A DNA stretch of 64,000 nucleotides from CAVQFB01 sp963711675 (GTDB lineage: Bacteria > Acidobacteriota > Terriglobia > Terriglobales > Acidobacteriaceae), in NCBI GenBank assembly GCA_963711675.1, contig CAVQFB010000002.1, positions 62,001-126,000 on the forward strand, in the 5' to 3' direction. Of the stretch, positions 46,463 to 54,756 are shown piece by piece. The notes beneath the pieces are model-generated. The model was given only the letters and a program-made list of their open reading frames with translations, was not told the origin of the DNA and did not search any database. Numbering within the stretch: the first letter of the stretch is position 1; every line of letters starts with the position of its first letter. The position numbers and the translations under genes were made by a program.

Positions 46463-47235
46463 TTCAGATTGCGGCGCTCAAAGATCAGCACGGCGCCACA
46501 CAGTGCCATGGCTGCATAGGTAAAAGCATAGGCCGTGTTGTAGAAGATCAGGTGGCCGACCACAGGCTGCTCGTGGGCAACGGAACTGATCACGTTCAGC
46601 GCGGAAAAATTCGGAACGAGATAGGCGGCGGCCGTCGCCAGCCACCGGCTAAGGCCGTGAGCCATATTGGCGAATCCGCGCAAATCCTCAGCGAAGCTAC
46701 CGATCACAAATAGGGAAAACGCGAACACGGCGGAAAGCAACGGCGAGGAGAACGACGAGAACAATAGTGCCAGAGAGCAGATAATTAAGAACTGAAGCAC
46801 GATGAAATAGAGAGCGACGAGTATCCAGGCATCGGGCTTGTGGAAGCGGTGCGAAACGTAAAGCAAGGCAGCAAAGACGCCAATGGCCATGAAGAATGTA
46901 TTTACGACCAGCGTGCCCGCTAGGCCCAGGAATTTTCCGACAATGAACTCCCACCGTCTCACCGGCCGGGACAGAACCGTGTAGAGGGTCCGTCTCTCGA
47001 TTTCTTTGGAAACCAGACCGATGCCAATAAAAATCGCGATCACCACGCCAAAGAGGGATATCGTCGTCAACCCCAAATTGATGACTACTAACTTTTCGAT
47101 GTCGATGGAAATCTGGCCCACAAAGATCGCCGCGCCAGAGAGCAGCAGAGCAAAGGCGATAAGGTTGTAGAGTACGCGGTCGCGCACCGCTTCCCGGAAG
47201 GTATTGGCGGCGATATGTACAATTCTCGCGTTCAT
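46459..47235 (-). CDS. ABC-2 type transporter permease
   Basis: A polytopic inner-membrane protein of 258 residues with six predicted spans, including ISLFGVVIAIFIGIGLVS and ALLFSSFSSPLLSAVFAFSLFVIGS. The EIERRTLYTVLSRPVRRWEFIVGKF loop after the second span is typical of ABC-2 permeases of the NosY/YhaP type. It overlaps the ATPase gene by 4 bp. The pair would form an exporter of unknown substrate. Confidence 0.87.
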   Translation of the reverse strand: MNARIVHIAANTFREAVRDRVLYNLIAFALLLSGAAIFVGQISIDIEKLVVINLGLTTISLFGVVIAIFIGIGLVSKEIERRTLYTVLSRPVRRWEFIVGKFLGLAGTLVVNTFFMAIGVFAALLYVSHRFHKPDAWILVALYFIVLQFLIICSLALLFSSFSSPLLSAVFAFSLFVIGSFAEDLRGFANMAHGLSRWLATAAAYLVPNFSALNVISSVAHEQPVVGHLIFYNTAYAFTYAAMALCGAVLIFERRNLK

Positions 47236-48173
47236 ACGGTCGCCCCTGCCATTTTCTCCGTGGGCTTGAGCTTTTCGACAAAGTAATCTTCGAGCGAAGT
47301 GCGGACCGGAATCACGGAGACGAGGCGCAATCCCTCCCGCCGCAGGGCGTCAATGGTTGCGTCCTGGCGCTCCTCGGGGACGATGGCGCGAACGGTGTCC
47401 CCGGTTACGTGACACTCTGCACCCAATGCGCTCAATGAGGCCGGAACCCGTGTACCTTGCCACACGAACTCTACCCGGCTGTGTACGCTGGAAGTGAGAT
47501 CCGCAACGGCTCCTACTCCACGCAGCTCTCCCTGGTGGATGATTGCCACACGATCACAGAGCGCTTCCGCGTCGGAGAGGATGTGCGTGGAAAAGAAAAC
47601 TGTCTTGCCTTCCTGTTTGAGCTGCTCGATCAGGTCGCGAACCTCACGCCGCCCCATGGGATCGAGGCCCGACATGGGTTCGTCAAGGAAAACCAGCTTG
47701 GGCTCGTGCAGAATGGCCTGGGCGATGCCTACCCGTTGCAGCATGCCTTTAGAAAACTTTCGCAACTGTACACCCTTGACGTCGGCCAAGCCGACACGGC
47801 CGAGGGCCTGGCGAATCCGTTCACTGCGCTCTTTGGCAGGGACGCCGGAAAGCTGAGCGTAGTACTCGAGCAGTTCTCCAGCCGTCAGGTAGTCGTAGAA
47901 ATAGGGCTGTTCGGGAAGAAATCCGATTTGCGCCTTCACGCCCGGGTCGGTCCAATCTTTTCCGAGAATCTTCGCCTTGCCTGAGGTCGGAAAGATGAGA
48001 CTCATCAAAAGCTTCAGGGTCGTGGTCTTGCCTGCTCCATTGGGACCAAGAAAGCCAAAGATCTCCCCGTCCTCTACGCTGAGGTGTAGTGGGCGCAGAG
48101 CGCATTTCGGTCTCTTTTTCCAGAAACCGACACGATATATCTTTTCCAACCCCAGAATTTCAATAGCGGCCAT
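47232..48173 (-). CDS. ABC transporter ATP-binding subunit
   Basis: A 313-residue ATPase of the CcmA/NatA/YhaQ class. Walker A is GPNGAGKTTTLK, the Q-loop region is IGFLPEQPYFYDYLT, the signature is KFSKGMLQRVGIAQA (degenerate LSGGQ, common in this class), Walker B is LVFLDEPMSGLD and the H-loop is FFSTHILSDAEAL. A C-terminal ~85-residue extension follows. It is the first gene of the ATPase-permease-TPR operon. Confidence 0.92.
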   Translation of the reverse strand: MAAIEILGLEKIYRVGFWKKRPKCALRPLHLSVEDGEIFGFLGPNGAGKTTTLKLLMSLIFPTSGKAKILGKDWTDPGVKAQIGFLPEQPYFYDYLTAGELLEYYAQLSGVPAKERSERIRQALGRVGLADVKGVQLRKFSKGMLQRVGIAQAILHEPKLVFLDEPMSGLDPMGRREVRDLIEQLKQEGKTVFFSTHILSDAEALCDRVAIIHQGELRGVGAVADLTSSVHSRVEFVWQGTRVPASLSALGAECHVTGDTVRAIVPEERQDATIDALRREGLRLVSVIPVRTSLEDYFVEKLKPTEKMAGATV

Positions 48174-48329
48174 GCTAGGAACTAAGACTGTCCAGAGAAA
48201 TTATACGCACCAGTCGGGCATCGTCGGCACGGGGCCCAGGTTACGAGGGTCACCCGGGAATCAACGGTTTCACCAACCAAAGGCTACCTCAAGCCGCGAG
48301 GCTTGGGGCGCTGGGGGCTGTGAATTCGA

Positions 48330-50126
48330 TCAGGGTTTCGCTATTAACGGTGTTGCCGGGCCTGATTGCAGATGGGCCTCAGCATTGGCGAGCGCGTCCT
48401 TGGCTCCCGGGCTGGCGGGATACATCAGCAACTCCAGTTTGTACTCATCCCGCGCGCCCGACCAGTCTCCTGTGCCTGCCAAGGCACGTCCAATACCTGT
48501 GTGATAACCAGGCGAGTTGGGCCATAGAGCGAGCCCCTTGCGCAGGGTTTCAAGTCCCTGCTGATACTTTCCCATTGCTGTTTGCGCCAAGCCCAGGTAA
48601 TAGAGCTGATCCACGCGCGGCGCTCCGAGAGCCAGTGCACGCTCATAGTAATTCTCTGAGGTGTCGTAGTGGCCGAGATAGTAGGCTGCCTGGGCTGCGG
48701 AACTTAATGCCAGCGGCGAGTTCGGGTCGAGATCCACGGCCTGTTGCGAAGTAGCAAAAGCGCCCTCGAAACGCTGCTGGCGGACCAGTTCGGACGCCAG
48801 ATTCAGTTTGGCGAGAACGTTGCGTGGCGCGACCGCGCAGCCGCGAGTAAACAGCACCTCGTCGTTTTCCCAGTAGAGAGCCTGGCGATAAGTGGACACA
48901 GCCAGGGCCGCCAGCAAAGCGACTGCGGCGACCATTTCCCAAATCCGAGTTCGAGCTCCAAGCCTCGGGACGATGCTGGTCCAAGCGAAGCCGATTAAGA
49001 GGGCAAACCCAACCGACGGCAAATACAGGTAGCGGTCGTGAATGTTTTCGTAGCGGGACATGAGAGTAAATACCGCCAACGCGGGAGCAAGAGTCACGAT
49101 GAACCAAACACCGCAGAAGACCGGCAGTGGGGAGTTCAAATTACGCGACCACCACCACAAGGCGACCGCCGCAACCAACAGCACTAACATCGGAAGTGCG
49201 AATACGAGCAGCGGAGCGCGGATGGCAAACTCGACATCATAGAAAGGGCCGAGCCCGGCTGGCGCGATCGATTGCGACAGATAGAAGTAGATGGCCCACG
49301 GCCATGTCAGGATCGATGTCCATCGCGGAACGTCTGAAATCTGATGTGCAAGTCCGTGCAGCACCGCCGCACGGACCCCCAGATAAATCACGGCAAGAAT
49401 GGCGTAGGGCGCCAACGTGGCGAAGATTCCCCTGGCCTTGGCAGACTCCGGCAAACATGACGACTGGCTGCTCTTGCTTGGCGCAAAGCAGAGCTCGTAG
49501 GCTCCGATCAAAGCCGGGACGACGATGGTTGATTCCTTTGTCAGCATGGCGCCCACGTACAGACCGAGTGAGACAGCCATCCACGCTATGCTTTTGCTTT
49601 CTTTGCGGTACTTGACGAAGCAAAGGAAGGCTCCCAGAGCGAAAACAGCCGCCAGTGGCTCTGTGACACCGGAAACCCAGGCGACCGCCTCTACCCGCGA
49701 GGGATGAAGGGCAAAGACGGCGGCAGCTACCAGAGCGCCAGTGCCATCGTCAGGGATGAGTTGCCTTGCCAGCAGGAACACCAACCACGTCACGAATAAG
49801 TGAAGGACCATTGTGGTGAAGTGCCATCCCCAGGGAGAGGTCCCGAATACTTCAAAATTGGCCAGCAGCCAGGTCAAGAAGAAGGGGCGATATAGGTTTT
49901 GTGGCTGCTCTTGCGCCTGCGCCCACACCTGATGAGTAAAGTAGCCGGGTAGAGAGTCTACTGACCTTATCCGGGGATTGTCCCTGATCTGCAAGGCATC
50001 GTCGTAGACATAGCCGAATCCCAGCGTTACGGTGTAGGCAAAACCGGTCACGAGCAGTATTACGGCCAGCCATATCCACACCGATTTTTCTGTGAGATTC
50101 GGGCTTGAGCTGAGATTTGCGGGCAT
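48330..50126 (-). CDS. TPR-containing polytopic membrane protein, O-mannosyltransferase (TMTC)-like
   Basis: About 598 residues. The N-terminal two-thirds have 9-11 membrane spans; the first loop has YVYDDALQIRDNPRIRS, the acidic DD pair seen in GT-C glycosyltransferases, and HPSRVEAVAWVSGVTEPLAAVF, a pattern shared with TMTC/DUF1736 proteins. Three to four TPR units follow from about residue 460 (NSPLALSSAAQAAYYLGHYDTSENYYERALALGAP spans one; GKYQQGLETLRKGLALWP another). ATG 50126 is chosen over TTG 50141. It lies just downstream of two pilin genes on the same strand, so pilin or surface-protein glycosylation is possible. Confidence 0.75.
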   Translation of the reverse strand: MPANLSSSPNLTEKSVWIWLAVILLVTGFAYTVTLGFGYVYDDALQIRDNPRIRSVDSLPGYFTHQVWAQAQEQPQNLYRPFFLTWLLANFEVFGTSPWGWHFTTMVLHLFVTWLVFLLARQLIPDDGTGALVAAAVFALHPSRVEAVAWVSGVTEPLAAVFALGAFLCFVKYRKESKSIAWMAVSLGLYVGAMLTKESTIVVPALIGAYELCFAPSKSSQSSCLPESAKARGIFATLAPYAILAVIYLGVRAAVLHGLAHQISDVPRWTSILTWPWAIYFYLSQSIAPAGLGPFYDVEFAIRAPLLVFALPMLVLLVAAVALWWWSRNLNSPLPVFCGVWFIVTLAPALAVFTLMSRYENIHDRYLYLPSVGFALLIGFAWTSIVPRLGARTRIWEMVAAVALLAALAVSTYRQALYWENDEVLFTRGCAVAPRNVLAKLNLASELVRQQRFEGAFATSQQAVDLDPNSPLALSSAAQAAYYLGHYDTSENYYERALALGAPRVDQLYYLGLAQTAMGKYQQGLETLRKGLALWPNSPGYHTGIGRALAGTGDWSGARDEYKLELLMYPASPGAKDALANAEAHLQSGPATPLIAKP

Positions 50127-50271
50127 CGCGTCGCCGATCAAGTCATATTAGTGTTCAAGCTGGGCCGCGAGGGAGTTCCGAATACGATTCCCATGTTAAA
50201 GCTTGAATCCCGAGTGCAGAAGGCGATGACTCCTTCTGTTGCGAGGCGATATGGGTGAAGTAGAGAGCGAT

Positions 50272-50790
50272 CTATTGTGAGACAGGGAATGCGAGGCAAC
50301 TGGGGATGTCGCCAACCGGCAGAGATCCTGACGAACCTTGCTGGGATCTCAATACGCCATCATTCGTAGAGCAGAAGTTCCGATTTCCGGTGCGACGGTA
50401 CTCGATCGGCGCGGCTCCGATCGAATAACCACTGTTCAGAGTTCCGCCCCCATTTACTCCAGTTGCCAAGAAGTAATATCCGCTCTTTCCGACACCACCG
50501 GGCTTCGCGGTTGCGAGAAAATTGTCGAGCATACAGGAGTTCGATGAGGACGGCGTACATGGGGCCGCACCCCCCAAATTGTCAAGAGAATCGGCGAAGC
50601 CGGTCGTGGGATAGGCATTAAAATACGAAAACTCTGCCGACTTAATTTCTCTAATCGAACCTACCGCCGAAGCCTCGTTAGCCGCCTTACGCGCTTCCAG
50701 AAGGTTAGGGATAGCGATAGCTGCGATCACCAGAATGATGGCGATTACGATCAACAGCTCGATCAACGAGAATCCGTTTTGCCTTCGCAT
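50272..50790 (-). CDS. pilA: Type IV pilin
   Basis: A class IVa prepilin of 172 residues. The leader MRRQNG is cut before F7, followed by FSLIELLIVIAIILVIAAIAIP with the conserved Glu at mature position 5. The C-terminal globular domain carries cysteines in PCTPSSSNSCMLDN, FCSTND and SCLAF. It is a paralogue of the pilin gene 300 bp upstream, with the same leader, the PCTP region and a Phe-Cys-Ser segment. A sigma-54-like site lies about 60 bp upstream (50851-50866). ATG 50790 was preferred to 50835 because it gives a canonical short leader. Confidence 0.92.
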   Translation of the reverse strand: MRRQNGFSLIELLIVIAIILVIAAIAIPNLLEARKAANEASAVGSIREIKSAEFSYFNAYPTTGFADSLDNLGGAAPCTPSSSNSCMLDNFLATAKPGGVGKSGYYFLATGVNGGGTLNSGYSIGAAPIEYRRTGNRNFCSTNDGVLRSQQGSSGSLPVGDIPSCLAFPVSQ

Positions 50791-50850
50791 AACAAGTGGC
50801 TCTATTTCGGTGTCAGAACTTTCTAAGCGCACCACCTATCAAAAGCCGTT

Positions 50851-50866
50851 GCATTCTTCATGCCAA
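50851..50866 (-). promoter_or_regulatory. Sigma-54-like promoter of the downstream pilin gene
   Basis: Read on the minus strand the site is TTGGCATGAAGAATGC, matching TGGCAyG-N4-TTGC at six of seven -24 positions and the -12 GC, with exactly ten bases between GG and GC. The predicted transcript start is near 50840, about 50 bases before the pilin ATG. Type IV pilin genes are commonly sigma-54 dependent through PilS/PilR. Confidence 0.6.
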
Positions 50867-51009
50867 ATGAATCGCAGACCGTACCTTTGCCACTCGAAAA
50901 CTAGACGCCCGGGGGAATTGTCAAAATTATAATTCTAACGAGGCGTACCCCGTAGTTAGCAGGTATGGTTCACAGGCACCCAATCACGAACTCATTAGCG
51001 AGCACGCGC

Positions 51010-51046
51010 AAAACAAAAAGGAGCAGAGGATCTCTCCCCTGCTCCC
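51010..51046 (-). terminator. Rho-independent terminator after the upstream pilin gene
   Basis: On the minus strand GGAGCAG pairs with CTGCTCC around an imperfect inner stem and is followed by TTTTTGTTTT. It lies about 40 bases after the stop of the 51088-51621 pilin gene, so the two pilin genes are separate transcription units. Confidence 0.85.
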
Positions 51047-51087
51047 GTGCCTGTAGCCCCTCCCCCGAGGCGCTAGGCCAAACAGTC

Positions 51088-51621
51088 TTACTGGTTAAGC
51101 GGCGCGTACGTATTCGACAAGCAGGTGTCGTGCGTATTCTCCGGGGTGGTCGACTTCGCCGTATTGGGATCGACTCGAACCACCGCGTCCTCAACCGAGC
51201 AGAAGCGGCGGATACCGCTCTGGTTCCAGTTCAAAGGCGCTGCACCCGCGACGTAGGTAGTGTTCAATCCACCCGCACCGGCGGTGCTAGCAGCGGCGAT
51301 GGTGTAGCCGCTCTTACCAGAGGCGGCAGGGTTACCGTCCAGAGCCAGAACGTTATCGATCAGGCAAGCGCTGGTCGACGCCGGAGTGCAAGGTGTGGCG
51401 CCGCCGAGCGACTTAAGATCAGGCGAATAGCCGACCGTGGGATAGCTGGAGTTGTAGGTCACCATGGCCGTGTTGATGGTACGAATCGAGCTGACCGCAG
51501 AGGACTCGTTAGCCGCAATGCGCGCCCGGAGCAAGTTCGGAATTGCGATCGCGGCGATAATCAGGATGATCGCCACCACGATCAGCAACTCGATCAGTGA
51601 AAAACCCTTCTGTTTCCGCAT
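51088..51621 (-). CDS. pilA: Type IV pilin, probable major subunit
   Basis: A class IVa prepilin of 177 residues. The leader MRKQKG is cut before F7 of FSLIELLIVVAIILIIAAIAIP; Glu5 is present. The globular part has PCTPASTSACLIDN and FCSVEDA cysteine pairs and ends with a cysteine (DTCLSNTYAP), suggesting disulfide-stabilised D-region loops. GGAGAGAGGGA stands upstream of ATG 51621, its own sigma-54-like promoter lies at 51690-51706 and its own terminator follows. It is probably the more strongly expressed of the two pilins. Confidence 0.93.
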   Translation of the reverse strand: MRKQKGFSLIELLIVVAIILIIAAIAIPNLLRARIAANESSAVSSIRTINTAMVTYNSSYPTVGYSPDLKSLGGATPCTPASTSACLIDNVLALDGNPAASGKSGYTIAAASTAGAGGLNTTYVAGAAPLNWNQSGIRRFCSVEDAVVRVDPNTAKSTTPENTHDTCLSNTYAPLNQ

Positions 51622-51689
51622 CTCGTTTGTCCCTCTCTCCGTGTTTGACTAGCAGATGGTCGTTGTATGACCGACTCGTGACGTATGAT

Positions 51690-51706
51690 GGCACTTTACG
51701 GGCCAG
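51690..51706 (-). promoter_or_regulatory. Sigma-54-like promoter of the pilin gene
   Basis: On the minus strand the site reads CTGGCCCGTAAAGTGCC: TGGCCCG for the -24 element and GTGC for the -12 element, with ten bases between GG and GC. The predicted start is near 51680, giving a leader of about 60 bases before ATG 51621, similar to the layout at the second pilin gene. Confidence 0.6.
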
Positions 51707-51992
51707 AGCGAAAAGTTACTTAGGTAAGACGTCGTGGCACCGTAAAGCACTGTGTTTTCAATTATGCCTCATCCTGAGGTCACTTCCGGGTACAGTTTAT
51801 GCATTTTTCGACGATGGCCTGACTGACAAAAACCGTCTTTCGACATTGACACAGAATGTCACTGCTAAGTCGCCAGAAACCGCTCATTTTTGCGATACCA
51901 CACTCCAGCCCGTCCTCCCAGGCTACTTGAGGAACGCGCCAGGCGGATTAACTTGCAATCCGGCCGTCTCGCGCCCGATGGCCTGCCTTACA
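51707..51992. other. Intergenic stretch between pilin and Rieske genes
   Basis: The Rieske frame is open across this stretch back to 51597, but the upstream part shows no similarity to the family and overlaps the pilin promoter. No separate gene is seen. It should hold the plus-strand promoter for the oxygenase. Confidence 0.45.
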
Positions 51993-53105
51993 ATGTCCGC
52001 CGGCACAAACATGACCTCCCCTCCCGACGCACTTCACATCGATTCCGACATTTCCCGTGCCTGGTCCATTCCCTCGGCCTGGTATACCGACCCAGCAGTG
52101 CTCACTCGTGAACGAGACAAGATTTTCGCTCGCACCTGGCAAGTAGTGGGACACCATCATCAGGTTGCGGCTCCGGGAGACTACTTCACCTGTGACCTGA
52201 TGGGAGAACCGCTGCTGATCGTGCGACGTAGTGACGGCAAGCTGGGCGGTTTTTACAACGTGTGTCGCCACCGGGCTGGTCCACCGGCGGAAGGCTGCGG
52301 CTCTCGCAAGCTGTTTCGTTGTAAATATCACGGCTGGACGTACGATCTGGAGGGCTCGCTCATCAGTGCTCCTGAGTTTGAAGGCGTGCAGCAGTTTGAC
52401 CGTAACGAGTTTGCGCTGGCTCCGGTGCGAATCGAAGAATGGTTCAATCTGGTATTCGCTAATCTTGATCCCAACGCGCCATCCTTGAACGACAGCCTGG
52501 GCAAGTTGCGCGAACAAGCCGAGCGTTTTGATTTCCAGAATATGAAGTTCTTCGAGCGCCGCACTTACGATATGAAGTGCAATTGGAAGACTTACGTAGA
52601 CAACTATCTTGAGGGCTATCATCTCCCGAGTGTTCATCCCGGCTTGAACCGTGAACTGGATTACAACGCGTACATGGTTGAGCCGCACGCGCGGCACGTT
52701 CGTCAGTGGAGTCCCATCCGAGGCGCACAGGCTGGAGATGCAACCCCTCGCCGGTACCAGGAAGCACGCGAGGACCTGACCACCGATTATTTCTGGATTT
52801 TTCCGAACTGGATGTTGAACTGCTATCCCGATAATGTGTCGCTGAACATCATCCTGCCGCTTGAGGTCGAGCGCACGCTGGCAATCTTCGAGTGGTATCT
52901 CCCGGAAGAGAATCTAGGCAGTCCCGCCGCCAAAGCGTCGGTGGCGTTCAGCGATGAGATTCAGATGGAAGACGTGACGATTTGTGAGGTCGTGCAAAAG
53001 AATCTGCGCTCACGCAGCTACGAGCGTGGACGTTTCAGCGTCAAACAGGAAAAGGGCGTGCACGCTTTCCATCGCATGTATGCAGACGCGATGGCGACGC
53101 GATAA
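51993..53105 (+). CDS. Rieske [2Fe-2S] ring-hydroxylating-type oxygenase, alpha subunit
   Basis: A non-heme iron oxygenase of about 370 residues. The Rieske centre is C91-x-H93 (CRHR) and C110-x2-H113 (CKYHGW). The catalytic domain has the DNYLEGYHLPSVHPGL motif whose two histidines bind iron, with a late acidic ligand in the SDEIQME region. Relatives include choline monooxygenase, carnitine oxygenase CntA and aromatic dioxygenases; the single-protein layout and EGYHLPSVH favour the quaternary-amine/aromatic acid group. Starts at 51978, 51993 and 52011 are all possible and none has a good ribosome-binding site. No reductase gene is adjacent. Confidence 0.87.
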   Translation: MSAGTNMTSPPDALHIDSDISRAWSIPSAWYTDPAVLTRERDKIFARTWQVVGHHHQVAAPGDYFTCDLMGEPLLIVRRSDGKLGGFYNVCRHRAGPPAEGCGSRKLFRCKYHGWTYDLEGSLISAPEFEGVQQFDRNEFALAPVRIEEWFNLVFANLDPNAPSLNDSLGKLREQAERFDFQNMKFFERRTYDMKCNWKTYVDNYLEGYHLPSVHPGLNRELDYNAYMVEPHARHVRQWSPIRGAQAGDATPRRYQEAREDLTTDYFWIFPNWMLNCYPDNVSLNIILPLEVERTLAIFEWYLPEENLGSPAAKASVAFSDEIQMEDVTICEVVQKNLRSRSYERGRFSVKQEKGVHAFHRMYADAMATR

Positions 53106-53170
53106 CGTGTTTGCCGGAGGGCATCTGCTCTTCCGCGGGCGACTAGAAGCTTAAGAGAAAGGAGTTCATC

Positions 53171-53521
53171 ATGGGTAGTCTCGCTTTATTGCAGTCCCTC
53201 AAAGAAGGTGTTCTCAGCCAGGCCAGCGTGAAAACGATCTACGGTGAGCCGATCGCTGCACAAGGCAAGACGATCATTCCCGTGGCGAAGATTCATTACG
53301 GATACGGCGCCGGGGCCGGTACGGGCGGAGTAGGCGATTCCACCGCCAAAGGCGAAGGTGGGGGTGGGGCCGGTGGTGTTCGAGCAGTCCCCATCGGCGT
53401 CATTGAGGTGAGCGAACAGCCTACTCGGTTCATCCCGATCACCGATCGCAAGAAGCTAGGTGGGGCTGTGATGTTCGGTATGGGATTGGGAATGTTCCTG
53501 GCTTGGCGCCGCCGCCGCTGA
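53171..53521 (+). CDS. GerW/YtfJ-family protein
   Basis: A 116-residue protein matching the sporulation protein YtfJ/GerW family: YGEPIAAQGKTIIPVAKIHYGYGAG, a glycine-rich segment and AVPIGVIEVSEQPTRFIPI. It ends with a short hydrophobic segment and Arg tail (MGLGMFLAWRRRR). The family is best known from spore formers but also occurs in non-sporulating bacteria with unknown function. AAAGGAG lies about 8 bases before ATG 53171. It converges with the phosphatase gene with 27 bp between stops. Confidence 0.82.
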   Translation: MGSLALLQSLKEGVLSQASVKTIYGEPIAAQGKTIIPVAKIHYGYGAGAGTGGVGDSTAKGEGGGGAGGVRAVPIGVIEVSEQPTRFIPITDRKKLGGAVMFGMGLGMFLAWRRRR

Positions 53522-53548
53522 GCGCCGGTTCTCCGAATCAGAAAAGGA

Positions 53549-54712
53549 CTACACCGCCTTGATCAGAAGGCAGGTGACGTCGTCATGCTGCGGCGTGTTG
53601 CCGACGAAGGTATCCAGGTCGGCCATGATTCGACGCAGCAATTCTGTCGGCGTGGCTCCGGTTCCGCCTTCTAGCAAGTTGACCACCCGCATCTCGCCAT
53701 ATTCTTCACCTCGGCCGTTGACTGCTTCGACCAGCCCATCGGTAAAAATCACGAGCCAGTCACCGGTCTGAAGACTGGCAGTGCCCGATTGATAGGTTGC
53801 TTCGGGCTGTATTCCAAGGGGAAGGCCGCCGGCTTCGAGGCGTTCCATCGCGCCGGAAGCGTGGCGGAGCATAGGCGCATTGTGACCCGCGTTGATATAC
53901 GAAAAGGTTCGGCTGACGGGGTCAAACTCCGCCAGAAATGCAGTAGTGAAACGCAAGCCTCCGCTGCTGTTGGTGCAGGCGTACAGGTTCATTCCCGAAA
54001 CCAGTTCGGGGAAAGAACAACGGGTGGTGGAGAGGGTCTTGAGGCTGGCTTGAAACGTGGCCATAAGCATCGCGGCAGGAATGCTCTTGCCGGCCACGTC
54101 CGCGACAGCGAGCAGGAGCCGATCTTCTGGAGGCGTAGCGCCGGGCCGGGGAAAGACGTCGTAGTAATCTCCAGCCACGGTGTTTGCCGGCCGGGTGACA
54201 TAGTCGATCTGGATGCCCGGCACCTGGGGCGGTACGCCGGGCAGCAACCACACCTGAATTTCGCGCGCAATCTCAAGGTCGCGCTTCATTACCACGCGAT
54301 CCGCTACTTCGAGCATCAGGAGGAGAAACAGCAGCAGGCCGCCATAGACATGGAGGTCAAGCTCCGACACTTGCACGTCACCGGCTTTGTCCTTGTAGGT
54401 GAAGCCGCCTGCTGGAAAGAACAGCAGGATCAGAGCCAACAGCAGAAGCACGCGTCGGGCCGGGGACAGTTTTTCGAGGATCGCCCAGAACAGCTGCTTG
54501 GTCTTCTGCCAGAACCGACTCTGGACGGGGGCTTCGGCGCTGGTTACATGCAGATCACGTGAGTAAAGGCGATAGCTGGAGCGCGCATCCTTTTCGAATT
54601 GCGACCAGAGTTGATTGAGTTCGAGCCCTTCGGTGACGCGCCGCCAGAATCGATCGAGCTTCTGCGTTAGTTTCTCAGCGGGCTGGCCGGCTGGTGGGGA
54701 AGTGGAATCCAT
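53549..54712 (-). CDS. PP2C-type (SpoIIE/RsbU) serine phosphatase, membrane anchored
   Basis: A 387-residue protein with an N-terminal cytoplasmic region, two membrane segments around residues 85-135 (VLLLLALILLFFPAG and YGGLLLFLLLMLEVA) and a C-terminal SpoIIE domain. Metal-binding features are AGDYYDVF, LAVADVAGKSIPAAMLMA, INAGHNAPML, VIFTDGLVEAVN and HDDVTCLLI. Such enzymes dephosphorylate anti-anti-sigma factors in partner-switching control; no STAS or kinase gene is adjacent. There is no other sensory domain. Confidence 0.9.
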   Translation of the reverse strand: MDSTSPPAGQPAEKLTQKLDRFWRRVTEGLELNQLWSQFEKDARSSYRLYSRDLHVTSAEAPVQSRFWQKTKQLFWAILEKLSPARRVLLLLALILLFFPAGGFTYKDKAGDVQVSELDLHVYGGLLLFLLLMLEVADRVVMKRDLEIAREIQVWLLPGVPPQVPGIQIDYVTRPANTVAGDYYDVFPRPGATPPEDRLLLAVADVAGKSIPAAMLMATFQASLKTLSTTRCSFPELVSGMNLYACTNSSGGLRFTTAFLAEFDPVSRTFSYINAGHNAPMLRHASGAMERLEAGGLPLGIQPEATYQSGTASLQTGDWLVIFTDGLVEAVNGRGEEYGEMRVVNLLEGGTGATPTELLRRIMADLDTFVGNTPQHDDVTCLLIKAV

Positions 54713-54756
54713 GGAAGGAAGAAATTATAGATGACGGTGGGCTCCTCACTTCGCAC

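Noticed and set aside
47457..47984. 175-codon plus-strand open frame
   Set aside because: Antisense to the ABC ATPase gene with intact Walker and signature motifs.
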